The translations under genes and the position numbers were made by a program. DNA of 64,000 nt from Riptortus pedestris. Its lineage: Eukaryota; Arthropoda; Insecta; Hemiptera; Alydidae. The stretch covers positions 11,078,501-11,142,500 of the forward strand of contig CM032233.1 of NCBI GenBank assembly GCA_019009955.1, in the 5' to 3' direction. Positions 37,267 through 49,793 of this stretch are shown here, in pieces (the first letter of the stretch is position 1; each line of letters begins with the position of its first letter). The notes under the pieces are model-generated. The model was not told where the DNA came from, searched no databases, and worked only from the letters and a program-made list of their open reading frames with translations.

Positions 37267-38038
37267 TGTAATGAAATTGACATTGCATTACATAAGCCCA
37301 TTATAAATGGCCATATATTTTATATTCTGAGTATTCCCAGCACAGAGCACATTAAGATTATTATGTATGAATGCTTAAATGTATTGTTTTTACCTTTAAA
37401 TAAGAATTATATCCAATTTAGAGTGAAGTAACCATGGTGCTCTAGCATTTTCATGAGATAACGCCGTTGGATTTTGATAATAACTTTCACAGCTCTTAAC
37501 GTCGGTACACTAAGTAATAATTCGTATGAATTTCGATAATTAATTCACGTTAAATGCACTTTTTGTGCGTATTTCGATCGGCAGTTCAAAGTTAAATCAC
37601 GGATTAACCCTATAAAAGGACCCTCTTACGGAGGATTAAAGTCAGTCATATTCGGCATTCCTCTGGAAGGGAGATCTTGCTTCTCGTCGAGATGTTAATC
37701 TGTCAGCTTGTTCCTTGCCTGCCTCTCCTACTGATTCTCTCACGGCCTAAGTCAGCACTTCTAGTTACACAGCTAAGTCTTTCTATTGTAATATAGACTA
37801 AGTATTATTAAGTGTCCCCCATTATATTTATAAAGGTTCGCCCTTTTCATTTTAATTATTAGATATTTATAATTGGTGAATTTTTTTATTATTAAATAAA
37901 ATTTTATTATATATATGTTAATTGTTGAGCTTGAGTCGATTGTTGGTGGCCCTTCCTAAATTCTTGTTAGTGGTTTGGTTGTGGGATTTTTTATATATTT
38001 CAGCTTTCACTGCTTATCGCCGCAGCCAGATCGCAACA
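37267..38038 (+). repeat. 3' LTR (type 1)
   Basis: Begins TGTAATGAAATTGACATTG and ends GATCGCAACA. Pairs with 31534-32346. Confidence 0.9.
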
Positions 38039-38042
38039 AATT

Positions 38043-39924
38043 CATAATATTTATTTGTTTCATAGACAATGAAATTAACAATATCCACCCCCATTAACCT
38101 TAGGAAAACACTGGAAGGTGACACTTTAAGGTCATCGTTTTCCCAGCCTCAGACAGTATTAAAACATTTTTAAAAACGTCTCCAAATTTAACATTTGAAA
38201 AAGTGAGAGACACACTTTTAGAAATCACAATTGCCCGGCGTTACTAGACTCCAGTTACAAAAATTGGTACTATATAAAAGAAAAAGCTGAGGGAAAAATC
38301 CTTTCCGGAAATATTCAGGGACAATGTGATAAAAATATTCAGAAATTTTATACACGAATGTGAAATTATTTTAGAAATTGTTAATGGGTCGTACACCGAT
38401 CTTTTTTTAGGGGGTAAAGCCTCAGCAATTTCCCTCATCACCAATAGAAAAATTGGTTTGGGCTGAAGATTATATTGCGGGTCCATTTGCAGGGGGACAA
38501 ATTTCACATACCTTTTTTGCTGGGTGGAAGGTGGAGTTTGGAGTTTCTTCATCCACTTGATGCTTCTGCTGCAACTTGCTTCATCTGCCGTTCCACCGTT
38601 GGTAGTTCCCAAGTGCCAGGATGATCCAAAATCCGGAATTTTGTTGACAGTTTCAGCGTGGTCAATTACTGCATTCATCAAAAATCCGAAAGCCCGTATA
38701 CCACCAAGAAAAGGCTTAATCCTTGTTTCATGGAGTCTCTCTGAGGGAGCAAAAAATAAGGGGGGGGGACACTTTAATTAGTAGTCAAGTTAAATTACGA
38801 GTGAAAGCAGGAAAACCACTTGAAAAATTTAAAAAATATATTGTAACCAAAGACCTACTTTATGATGGTGATGGTCTTATGGTAACTTAGGATCCCCTGG
38901 CCACCCCATATATACATCCAGAAAATTTGGTTCTGACTAAAAATACCTTAAAAGGGCCCTATAAAAAGGGTTAAATTTACATTCAAAAACAATAAAAAAT
39001 TGGAAAATCCTTACAAGTAGAAATTTCCATGCTTTATCAGTAATTTTAGGAATCCATATGTAAAAGAAAGAGGCTAATGTAATAATTAATTAATTAAAAT
39101 TTACTAGAAATTAAATTAAATAAACTAGGAAAAAAATATCCAATTAAACCCCCTAATAAATGTTCAAATAATAAGGAAAAAACATATAACAGCCCCAAAA
39201 AAATCATTTTAACTAGGAATGGCTATAAAATGTGGGTTCAAAACCCCCCTAAATAAATGCTTAGTTCATGGAAAAGAAATCTCAAATCCAACTTTAATAT
39301 TAATATTTAATGGGCAAAGACTAACAAAGAATTATTTTATTAATATTATTAAAGGAAAATTACCTTAGCCAATTCAAAAAAATATGTCCTCAGAACATAT
39401 ATTTATCTGAATTTTTTTCTTAATTAGGATTTTTAAGTTCAATTGTTAGAAAAGGTCATTATGGCAGTATCTTGCTTATCAATTACGTATTAGTTTTTTT
39501 TAATGTTCTCAATCTTCTTCAACATTTTCAGTTCAATGCACCTTATCACTTCAGAGAAATGAACAGGAAATGAATAGGACCTTATTATTTTTAATTATGA
39601 AAAAAAAATCCTTTTCAATCAAAAAACTAGCCGAACTAGCCGGACCATATCAAAATTTTTCAAGCAGGGAAAAATTATCAAAAACGTAATTTTAAATTAG
39701 AAACCTTTTTAAATAGGTTTACAAATTAAAATTCAAAGATGGGAATATTATGATATGAGTAAACAACAAAGGGACCATAAAAAAAAAGTTTAGTTCCTAT
39801 AGAAGAACAATTGAAAAACAAAAAATAAAATTTTGGGACAAAGATTTTATAAAATAAATATGGAAAAAATTCCCTAAAACAGAATAAAAAACAAGGCACT
39901 TAAAATAAAGTATTAAAAGTGGGG
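38043..39924. repeat. Spacer of tandem unit A
   Basis: It corresponds to 55936-57565 in unit B, base for base except for many added single bases and short runs. It contains a gag scrap (38130-38400), a noisy copy of the minus-strand frame at 56281, and a noisy copy of the exon-like segment (about 39.36-39.55 kb, minus). Confidence 0.85.
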
Positions 39925-40205
39925 TATGGCTCTGGGTTTAGCCATGTGGAGGTTAAAGTGGTTGAACCATTTAATCTCACATGGGTTAAACCCTAGGGGG
40001 ACTGGTGTTGTTTGATTCTCGCTCTGGGCCAATTAGGGAATTCATTTAGTGATTGGAATTCATTTAAAATAAAAATCATTAGTCCACCCTGTTTTTTTTC
40101 TAGGAAAAAGGGTGCTAAAACCTATTTTTGGTAACCCATGTCCTAATTCAGACTTCCTTGGTTGTAAAAAAAGTGGGTCGAGGTTAATAAAAATAAATTT
40201 AAAAA
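39925..40205 (+). repeat. SINE, unit A copy
   Basis: Same SINE as at 57566-57785 with many inserted bases (gttagccatgtgga..., tgtttgattctcgctctgggcc). Confidence 0.8.
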
Positions 40206-40214
40206 AATTTTTTA

Positions 40215-41491
40215 AAATTGAACGTTGAAAAAGATTTAAAAAAGTATGTAACAGGATTTATTGAAAAAAAATGGAACGAAACTCCAAAATGTAAAAATTA
40301 TATAGCTATTCAAAATAACAATGATAATGTTTCTAATTTAACAAATAAGAAACCAGGTTGTCCAGAGGCCGAAGAGGGCCGTAGGTGGACATTTGTTGCA
40401 GAGCAGCTTGTCAAAATGCAGCACATATTGTGCAGAAGTTCCCTATGGTAGAAGGCGCTAGGACTCTGAGGCACCATTGCTTGGTCAACTTCCTGGAGAG
40501 CAATTTCCAGAGGAGGGGCTTTACTGTATTAAAAGAAACAACTCTTGTTAAGGATGGATTCAGGAGAAGGCCCAATCTCATTATTTCCCAACAAAGAAGA
40601 ACCTCAATAATTGATGTGCATGTGATTAATTGATGTAATAAAGTTCTAGAAGTATGATCGGCCATGGATCCTCAGAGCTGACTGTAGTGCTTAGAAGCAA
40701 GGTGTGCGTACTCCCCGTCACCCACCCTCTCCTGGAAGTGGCTATGGCCAAGAAGATCAGCACGGGAGTTAGCCAACCTTAGTCTCCCATAGAGCCCTTG
40801 CCTGGATGACAATATAATTGCTGCAGGGATCCTGGAGGATATGGGGGACTGCTGTGTGGGAGCAGGCAGGACAAGCAAGTTGGGCAACGGCTTCAGGAGG
40901 GGAAGGAACCGGCACCAGGAAACCTGCAGGATGGAAGTCTCCAGAGTGTCTAGGGCTTCCATTTGCTGCAATGCTGGGAATGGCGTTATTTTTTTTTTGT
41001 TATATATTGTATTGTTTCAGTAGAGTTAAAAATTATTTTTGCTTGTAACTAGAGTTTTTTATTAGAAGTAATTAGGTTTTTTTTATTGTACCTAGGGCTT
41101 TTTATTTAGTAGATAAGATTTTAACTTGTAAATATGTTAGTTAGTGGTATGCTGTTTCGTACTTAGAGAGTGATTATTTCATTGTGTTTATGTGTGTGCC
41201 ATGTTTTATAGCAAGTTGTATTTACTAGTTAATTAGAATAGGTTAGTATTTTATATACTAGGTTAGCCTCTTTACTTTAAGGTTCTGTAAATAGTTTGAT
41301 TTAGCTATTAAGTTCTTCATAGCGTGAAGGTGTAGCTGGACATTGTGCCATATTTGGACCAGTTATGGGCCGCATTCCAGGGTCTAGGGTACCTGTTGCG
41401 TTAGGTGATCATTAACTTTAATTATGTATAATTATTATATATATTATTGAGATTATGTTCTTTCTCTTCTATTTGTAAATACTCAAATAAA

Positions 41492-41498
<7 letters not shown>
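40215..41498 (+). mobile_element. R2-type LINE 3' end, unit A
   Basis: The frame at 40385-40633 reads RTLRHHCLVNFLE...GFTVLKETTLV...RRRPNLIISQQRRTSIIDVHV. This is the form of the restriction-like endonuclease at the C-terminus of R2/R4-type LINEs, whose core is PD followed about 13 residues later by D. Here the PD is PN, a loss of a catalytic Asp that the unit B copy keeps. About 860 bp of 3' untranslated sequence follows and ends at AATAAACAGTTT and an (AT)n tract. Unit B lacks 40.74-41.47 kb of this. Confidence 0.65.

Positions 41499-41549
<51 letters not shown>
41499..41549. repeat. (AT)n microsatellite
   Basis: About 25 AT units between the LINE tail and the LTR start. Confidence 0.95.
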
Positions 41550-41552
<3 letters not shown>

Positions 41553-43719
41553 AATGAATCTGCAACATTTGCATTACATAAACTCATTTCATAAATGACA
41601 ATATATTTTATTATTTTGAATAAATGTCCCAGCACAAAGTCACATCATGATTATTATTTATGGGATACTTAAACGTCTAGTTTTTATCTGTGAAATAAGA
41701 TTACAGTGGGCAACCCTTGTCAGTGACACATCATTAATCCTTTCAGCCCTCAGTCAGGGGACTAACTTCTCGGCTGCCACTATCTCTTCCACGCAGGAGG
41801 TCTGATAGATACAACTTCTATAAAAACAGCATACATTTTTATCAGGGACACATTTTTATAGGAATATCAACGAAACATGTAAAGAAATTTTACCTCCATA
41901 CTTTCGTACTCCCTGTGTTTAAATAATATTCCCTACATTGAGGGAACTAGCGGGACCCTAATTCTTATTTTAGGAATTTTTGGAGAGGCCACTTTATGAG
42001 CATCAATAAACTTTAAGCCCACCTGGTTTTGACAAAATCTATTTTGAGCTGAACTAACCATTTTTCCCCTCAGCCTTCAGGCGGGTATTAAAAACATTTT
42101 TTCAATAAGGTCCCTTTTTCTCCAAATTTAACATTTTGAAAAACAATTAGTGAGAGGACACCCACCTTTTAGAAAACACAAAAAGCCGACGCCGTTACTA
42201 GACTCCAGGTACAAAAATTGACTATATAAACAAAAGGCTGGGGAACCTTTCCGGAAATATTCAGACTATGTGATAAAATATTCAGAAGTTTGAAAATATT
42301 ATAACGAATGTGAAATTATTTTAGAAAATGCTAATGGTAGTACACGATAATTTTTTACCTTCAATACGATTCCTGCCACGTTTAGAGAATTAAATTCATT
42401 AATAGACAAAGTTGAGAAATTAGAACTAAACAAGGCATTATAAATAAAATAATAATTTCATTGGAAATAAATCTGCACTAACACTCCTACCCGCCCTTAA
42501 TAAGTCTGTACAAGATATAAAATCATTAGTGGATTTCCTTAATTCAAGGGGGAGGGAAGAGTCGCCCTGACAATGCCGCGACTCATATGGTTCCCGGGAT
42601 AGAAATTATAATCAGTAAAGTAATAATACTAACACTGATCGAAGGTTTAATCATAACATTAATTATGATAAACCTAATTATCCAAATAGAAACCAGGATG
42701 AGACCAGGCTATAATAGGGAGCAGCCTAAGTCTCCTAATTCTCCACCTAAAAAAATCTACGTTAGGTGGAATACAAAATTTAGAACCCCAGAAAAATTAA
42801 ATTATATGGACCCACCCCAGGCAGTCTATATACAGGCTTCTCCTGTCCAGCATAATTATAAAGGATTTAAAAAGAAAACATTTAAATCCAAGGAGGAGCC
42901 CAATCGGGCTGTCAAGCCCGATGGGGCATCTAATAACTAAAGTTTAAATCAGTAATGGCAGGGGGAATTTTCTTCATATTGGATCCCACATAGAGAAACT
43001 TCTTGAATTCCCCCGACCAATTAGAGGCCCTCCTGGAAAGGAGGCTAAACTTCCTACCCATTACTGCCCATGGCTACCTATTAAAAACTATAGCCCTGTT
43101 TTTCAAATTTGAATATTCCAAGAATGGCCATATAATAAATTATAGGTCCTCCTGGGAATGAGGCTTAACTTCCTACCCATTAAAGAACCTATAGCCCTTA
43201 TTAAAAAATATAAAACTCTCCTAGGAACAAGGTAAAACTTCCCATCTATAGGCTATCCAACCGATAGTTCTATCCTGTGGATATCAATGAATATCCCTAG
43301 GCCATTTGCCTATGGCCCTAAGTCTAGCCCCAAATAGCCCAATTGATTAATTATATTATGTGAATTAGTCCATGTTGTATAATATAATTCCTCCTGTGTG
43401 TGTATGAGGTGAAACATACAGAATTATTGGTAAAAATCCCACCTAATGGTATAAGATAAATATTAGCCATTATTTCCTGTTGTTATTGGCCCATTATTGC
43501 CTCCCGATCAAGAGGATATAAACTGCACCATATAATGACCATTTATTGATGATAAATAAATTATAAAATGATAATTTTTTAAGGGGTGAAAATATACAGG
43601 AACTCATATAAGATGAGCCTGTGAAAAAATTTATTGAAAAATGTTTTCAAGGGGGCTAGCAATTATATTAGACTCTACGAGAGTCATTAAAGATATTTAT
43701 TTTGTAATAAAGGGCTCTG

Positions 43720-43766
<47 letters not shown>

Positions 43767-46310
43767 TTGGTACTGGATAAGGAGTCAGTAAAATTATAAT
43801 TGAATAATATAGGGCAAACACTTTAATTTTAGCTAAAAATTGATGAAATATTTTATGGGCTAGAAATTATTAAGATATTTCTTATGGACAAACCTAAATT
43901 GGAGAGTTAATAATATATTATGGGCAAGAAATTTTCATTAAATAAAACAAGCCACTACTTCCTCCAAGCATGCCTCCACCAATTTTTTTTCCGGCAGCTC
44001 TATTCTTAGGGAGGGAACTAATTACTCCTCTGCATCATGAGTGGGACCTTCAGCAGGACAGGTCACCATCTACACAGGAAGAAATGTGAAAGGACCCTGG
44101 AACAATTTAATTCACGCCAGGAAGAGGGACAAAAGCCTACATTTGGTCACAAAAAATGTTACAAGTGGTAGGCCTCCTAAGCAAGAGGGTAAACTGCCAG
44201 GTAATGCTCCTAAGCATGAAGGTAAACTGCAGAGATTCTTCCTCAACAGGAAGAGTAGGTGCCTATGACCCAGAGAAAACTAATGAATTTTTTCTGAGAA
44301 ATTAATAAAAGGATATTATTTTTTTCCCCAGGAATTAATGATATAATAATATTTTCTCTCTCTCACTCTCTCTCAAGTGTAACATTTTTTTTGTTGCTTA
44401 CATGATGGGTTATTTTTCTTTAATAGAATGTATGTTCTTAACACGGGGTCATACAACAATCACTTTGTTGATAATTTCTCAGAGACTCTTACAGATGAGT
44501 CCAATTTTCAAAGAAGGCACCTTATGTTTTTATAAGTCATCTAATGATTGTGAAGTACAGAATATTTAATTACTTTAATTATTTCATATTGATATTTAAG
44601 AATTTAAAAAACTCACAAAATTGTCCTCATTGGTAGAATTTTATTATTATATGAATTTATTGTATTCTATCATGTTGTTGTGTCAACAATAGAATTGGCA
44701 TAATCTCTGCTGTCTGTAAGCCAAAAGACGCCTTATTAAACGTTATTTAAATTTTATTGAACTTAGTTTTAAATATTGTAAAGTAAATTTTTGAGGCTTT
44801 ACCGACCATGGAGAGGATTGTTGTTACAAATCTATGGCGGGCTGACTTGAATCTGAGAGAACAGACACTGATCCATTTGCAAAAGATTTCAGAGACTTTG
44901 AATGCAGAGAAAATATTTGCTGACAGGATAGTATACATTTGGAATAGATGTCCTGAACCTTTCGTCCAGGGATGCAATCTTTCAAGGACGCACCCCTCCC
45001 CATCTGCACATCCATCCTCTCAAAACTTCATCATCAACGTCCCAGATGAGGCGAGAAGGCATCAAACAAGTTACTTATGTAGAGTACAATTTTATTTTCC
45101 CACATTATATTGTATTTGGTATAGGGGGGAAAATTATTCCTGTCTTTTTTAAAAAGTATGATGATCCATTACCAGTGCCTAGAAGTATCAGGGGAGGTTA
45201 TTTTTTTTTTTTTTTGGTAAATTCAATTCACATAGGGATTTTCATTAATTTTTTTATTAGGTTTTGGGGTTCCCAATTGAAGTTTTTTTTTTTAAGATCA
45301 GTTGTGAAGGCTTTAATACCCCCCCCAACAAGTATTAGTTCTTCCTTGTCACAAGAGAGGAAGAACCTAAACTTATTAGTGCAGGAAATATGCATATCAA
45401 TAATAACTTGATATTCTATATGCTCAACATTGGGTGTACATTCAATTTCTTCCTGCGTTATATTTATGGTTTATTATGATTATTTATTATTGAGTTTGAC
45501 TTGATGGTTAATCAATAGACTTTTGGTCCCGGGGGAGGGTGATATAATGAATCCATTGCATTACACCCCTCATCATAAATAAACATTTATTTTATATTTT
45601 GAATAATGCCCAGCACAATGCACAGCGCTATGATTATTATTTATGAATACTTAAATGTCTAGTTTTTCGATCGAATCGATCGTTTTCGATGTCAAATTTC
45701 GATAATAATTTTACATTAAATAGACTTTTTGAGCATATTTTGATCAGCGGAGACAAAGTGCGACATCGGCTCAGGCTATAAAAGGATTAAAAACAGTCAT
45801 ATCTCTATAATAAAATATTATAGTCATTTATGATTGAGGGACATTTTGAATAATGTTCAGCGCAAAGCACATTAAGGATTATTATTTATGGATACTTAAA
45901 TGTCTAGTTTTTACCTGTGAATAAAATACAGACCCTTGTCAGTGACACATCATTTATCCTTCAGCCCTCAGTCCACAGACTACTTCTCGGCTTGCACTAT
46001 CTCTCACGCAGGGGAGTCTGATAGAGAAATTCCTATAAACAGAAAAACAGCAAATGTTCTTTTATTCTTAAGGCTAGATATATGTGTCAACCCTTTTGTA
46101 ATATTAAAAGGTGACTTTTCATTTTGATTTATATTTATTACTGGTGAATTTTAATTATAAATAAAATTTAGATATATTTAAATATTAAGTAGTCTTCTAT
46201 TGTTGTGTGAAAACCTTCCTTAAATTCTTGTTAGTGATTTGGTGGTGGGAAATTATCAATCTTTTTACAGTTTCCAACTGCCTATTGCCGCAGCCGGATT
46301 CGCCACAACA
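41550..46310 (+). mobile_element. Gag-only LTR element, type 2, unit A
   Basis: The truncated 5' LTR (41550-41850) begins TGTAATGAATCTG and joins directly to gag sequence, so the primer site and leader are missing. The gag region is at 41870-42940, its last part (42587-42940) open with the same proline- and lysine-rich end as the 34.07 kb copy (QPKSPNSPPKK, GFKKKTFKSKEE). The hairpin array (43.0-43.5 kb) and non-coding 3' half follow, then a polypurine tract at 45530 and an LTR at 45543-46310. No pol genes. Confidence 0.8.
45543..46310 (+). repeat. Chimeric LTR, unit A
   Basis: The first ~240 bp resemble type 1, with a TATA box (ctataaaagg near 45777). Then the LTR start words repeat (gcacattaaggattatta, acttaaatgtctagttttt) and type 2 sequence runs to CACAACA. 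A primer-site-like stretch follows. The unit B counterpart is 60710-61435. Confidence 0.75.
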
Positions 46311-47426
46311 AGCTGGGTAAGCAGAGCGTGGTTATCAACCCTTTTTTTGAGAAAGCAGCTAATAATTTTTGAGGCTTCTCTAGTGTATGCATGAACGAAG
46401 AAACATAGTGAAATCATAATTGTGATTTCACGGGCTCTGTTATGTGCAACATATTAACTGAGCAATGTTAATAAATAGTAGACAGAACTAGGTATATTTC
46501 CCCCACACTATCAATCCCTTTGACACAGTTTTTTTTTTTTTTTTTTTTTTAAATGATATATGAAAATTAATCAAACGTTTCTGATATGATTTATAATCTC
46601 CTCAATAACCAAGATCATACTTAGAACAATCAAAAAAGTCTAAAAAACAACAATAACCAAATTCCATTTGTCATAAACATTGCCAGAATTCCTATAAAAG
46701 GTTTTAAATGATTATTTAACCAAATTAATTTATACCTAGATTCCAAGCAAATTAATAAACTTGGCCTAAAGTAAAAAATTTTTCAGGGAAAAAAGAAGAT
46801 GGATAACTATTTTTTTTTTTTTAATTTTCTTAATTTAAACCTCTTACAGGTCTAAAAATAGTGACAAATATTAATAATGCAGTGTCTTAAAAACCAATCC
46901 GGCTTTCCTAAAAAACACAAATATTATGGACTATTTTACATTTTACGTTGGACATTTGAAAGGGGACATTTCTGTGAATATTTATGTTCATGAGGTTACA
47001 AGCTGCTGAAATTGCTGATTTCCAGTCTTGGTTGAGTAATGTTGCTAAAAAATTATTTTAAGAGCCCAGATATTTAATTGTTCATGGAGAAAGAGCTCTC
47101 TTTTAAGTATGGTTGCAATGGCTTCTGGGAGTTCAAAAACAGGTTTTAAATTTGTTTTTATTTTAGAGAGAATTTAAAAAATGGGAGATCTACTACTTTA
47201 AACAGCATGCTTTATCTAACTCCCTCATTTAGGGGAAGGGCCCACAGGTTGAAGGCATAACTTTGTAAAAAATTAAATATTAAAATAAATGGACTTATTT
47301 TTATACATTTAATTATTAAAATCTACCCATGGAACAGAACACAGGTTTGGCTTAATCTGCTTCTTGAACCCCCCCCCTCTCTATCTATACATATACATAC
47401 ACCCCCACACACACACATATATATTC

Positions 47427-47463
<37 letters not shown>

Positions 47464-47663
47464 TGTGTAGGTGTGTGTGTGTGTGGTGGTGTGTGTACAG
47501 CTATGTTAACTAAGCTGCTTTCTGCATTTTGGGCATTGCTGCTTGCTCTGTGATTTTAATCTAATCTTACCAATTTTCTATTAGTAAAGAAGCCTATGTT
47601 TAAACGGATTTTGGGAATTTAAACTAGGGTACATGAGGATTGTTTTTTATTATTCTCAGATGT
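46311..47663. other. LTR leader and unassigned sequence, unit A
   Basis: 46311-46400 matches the LTR element leader (agcagagcgtggtt). 46.4-47.66 kb matches 61.5-62.44 kb, with no gene recognised. An (AT)n tract with CA/GT repeats lies at about 47395-47500. Confidence 0.6.
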
Positions 47664-47902
47664 TCAAAACCGACTTCTAATGAATATAACAGAAGATCCA
47701 TTTGTGGGGACAATATTGGGAAATATTTTTCCAATCATTTTTTACTGTCTGTTAATGGGGACCACTGCTATGAAAAACGTACAAGGTGGTACAAAGAAAA
47801 TGTCAGTTGTAGGTGGGGGTGGGCCAACTATTGGAGGTAAACCTGCCATTATGGGCCAGGCTGCAGAATTACAAATACTTCACAATGCCACTATCAATTT
47901 AA
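47664..47902 (+). pseudogene. Endogenous densovirus VP fragment, unit A
   Basis: About 240 bp match the provirus VP at about 51530-51735: NITEDP near the start, then KMSVVGGGGPTIGGKP and GQAAELQILHN. This is the glycine-rich stretch before the capsid shell. The first half is garbled by inserted bases. It ends at the TTAA where a piggyBac-type element sits. The sister fragment is at 62445-62657. Confidence 0.88.
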
Positions 47903-49031
47903 CCTTCCACCGGTCGCGCCCGTGTTTGACTCACAAGTGGTCGCGCGTTGTAGAAAGTACAACACATCGTTTTTCGTCAATTATTGGCCATTTTTTAAAT
48001 TAATAATATGGAACAAGGTATTTTAACTATTTATGAACAAAATAGATGTGTTTATATATATATTTAAAATAAATTTAAATTTCTTTTATTTTGAAAAGTA
48101 AGAAAAAAAAAAAATAAAAGAATATTTATTATTATACACACTAATTGATTGTGTTATATTTACAAATGATCCTAATTACAATTATTACAAACAATTTTTT
48201 TATCAAATGTGATTTACACACAAAGTTCCGACACATACAACACGCCATTGTTACGGAGCTGTTCTTTGACCTCCCACAAAGAGTACATGTCCCACGCTTT
48301 TTTTTTCAGGTGGCCCCGTTGACGTTGAAGTTGAGGGTTGTGGATATTGTAATTGTAGGAAAGCTTTCAGATCTAGGGGAAGGTAGAGGATTTTACATCT
48401 GGAATACATATGTTCCTTCATAAGTTCCAGAGACAAAGTTTTCAAAAAATGTCTCTGTAACATAGGTTTTTCATTTTCTTTTAGCATTGCATATATAATT
48501 TGAGAATTATATTCATAAATCTTTTACTATTTGTTTGGGTCCAGGTAAAATTGTCACTATATTTTGTTTCTTAGTTTTAGAAGATTTAGAAGGTGATTTA
48601 CTCCACTTTGTAACTTTATCCTTCCCAACATAAAAATCTTCAACCCTTGTTTCCACCTCTTCATCTTCACTACCCTCAACCTCAGTTTCAGAATCGTGGT
48701 CTTCATTAGTGATTTCTTCTTCAGTCAAATCAGAATAACTTTCCTCAAAAGCCGGAGTTGATTGATTATTAGCATTTCTCTGATTTTCTTCATCTTCTAA
48801 TTCTTGTAAAATTCATCAGTACAATTAGTATAACAATCAGACAAATACTGACAAAATTGTAAACAGACAAAATACTAGCCAAAGCAAAAAAGTAAGGGAG
48901 GCAGAGATGGTTAGTAGAATAGTTTCCTGAGGAATAGGCGGAGCCAATTTCCTGAGAAGTTCACAGGAAGTGCGGTGCATTAGAAATAAGCCAGGCGTTG
49001 TACAAAATACAACGGCGCGACCTGTGGAAGG
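47903..49031 (-). mobile_element. Internally deleted piggyBac-family element
   Basis: 1,129 bp between TTAA at 47899-47902 and TTAA at 49032-49035, with inverted ends CCTTCCACCGGTCGCGCC and the complement of GGCGCGACCTGTGGAAGG. Minus-strand frames encode only the two ends of a transposase: an acidic N-terminal stretch with VTKWSKSPSKSSK (48513-48728) and a C-terminal stretch LSLELMKEHMYSRC (48251-48487). The catalytic middle is absent. Unit B has the clean empty site with one TTAA (62654-62657). Confidence 0.9.
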
Positions 49032-49040
49032 TTAATTTAA

Positions 49041-49671
49041 CCTTTTAAGTGCGGGACAGGTAATGGAGGGAGTGACGGGGGTCACAGGCCGTTCCAAGGT
49101 CAGCCACACATTTGTACGCAGGATTCCCGGCCCTCCTTATTTGTTCATTGTTTCTCTAGTTTTGAAAAATATTCAGGATTTTTTTTTTCACATTTAAGGG
49201 TATTAGTTACGTATTAAAGATGTAGTCTGTTAATTTTTTTAATGAAAGTTCTAGTCTGCCCATCAAAAATGCATTGTTTATTTTATGTAAGCAGATGTTA
49301 TTACATATTATATTGTAAAGTATGCATAAAGAAATGAAAACTAATCAATGAATAAAATATACACATTTTAGTGTTTAAAAAAGTTTCCCCTCACCTTTTT
49401 TGATCTGGGGCTTGGGACCTCGGCACTGGCATGTTAAAAAACTTTTTTTTTTATATTTTTTTTCCTACTATTTTATGATTTTTTCCCCAACATATTTGAA
49501 ACTATTATAAAACTAAAAAAATTATCCCCCACCAAATTGGCACACTAAACATTAAAATTGTCTTTTTGTGTGATAAATTTCTAAACATTCGTCTATGCAA
49601 AGACCTACTTCACACTGTTTGCACATGAATGCTGATCCTTTTCACTTCCCACCTTTTTTGGAAACGACGCA
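49041..49671 (-). pseudogene. piggyBac 3' end with cysteine-rich domain, cut by the provirus
   Basis: The element end begins CCTTTTAAGTGCGGGAC after TTAA 49037-49040. The minus strand at about 49570-49671 encodes the last part of the transposase: a cysteine-rich block CVVSKKG...CKQCEVGLCIDEC...YHT, the zinc-binding tail typical of piggyBac. The rest of the gene continues at 55097 beyond the viral insertion. The unit C copy (62663 onward) is uninterrupted at this point. Confidence 0.8.
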
Positions 49672-49736
49672 TGTTTTTAGAATCTCCTTTCCTTATTACT
49701 CACGCAGCACATGGGGAAGGTGGAGGGGGGAATATG

Positions 49737-49746
49737 TATATATAGG
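49737..49746 (+). promoter_or_regulatory. NS promoter TATA box, left arm
   Basis: TATATATAGG, 48 bp before the ATG at 49794. The same box is kept in the right arm. Confidence 0.6.
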
Positions 49747-49793
49747 CTACCTATTCCGTTTCACATCATTCGTGTCTTGGCTCGAGTGTTATA

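Larger units (their letters stand above)
31534..38038 (+). mobile_element. Gag-only LTR retrotransposon, complete with LTRs
   Basis: A 6.5-kb element: 5' LTR 31534-32346, primer-binding site, leader, gag region to 34071, a ~3.2-kb non-coding part, polypurine tract, 3' LTR 37267-38038. A 4-bp target duplication AATT flanks it (31530-31533 and 38039-38042). The sister unit at 55925-55940 shows the unfilled site. No protease, reverse transcriptase or integrase blocks were seen, so it depends on another element for movement. Confidence 0.88.
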
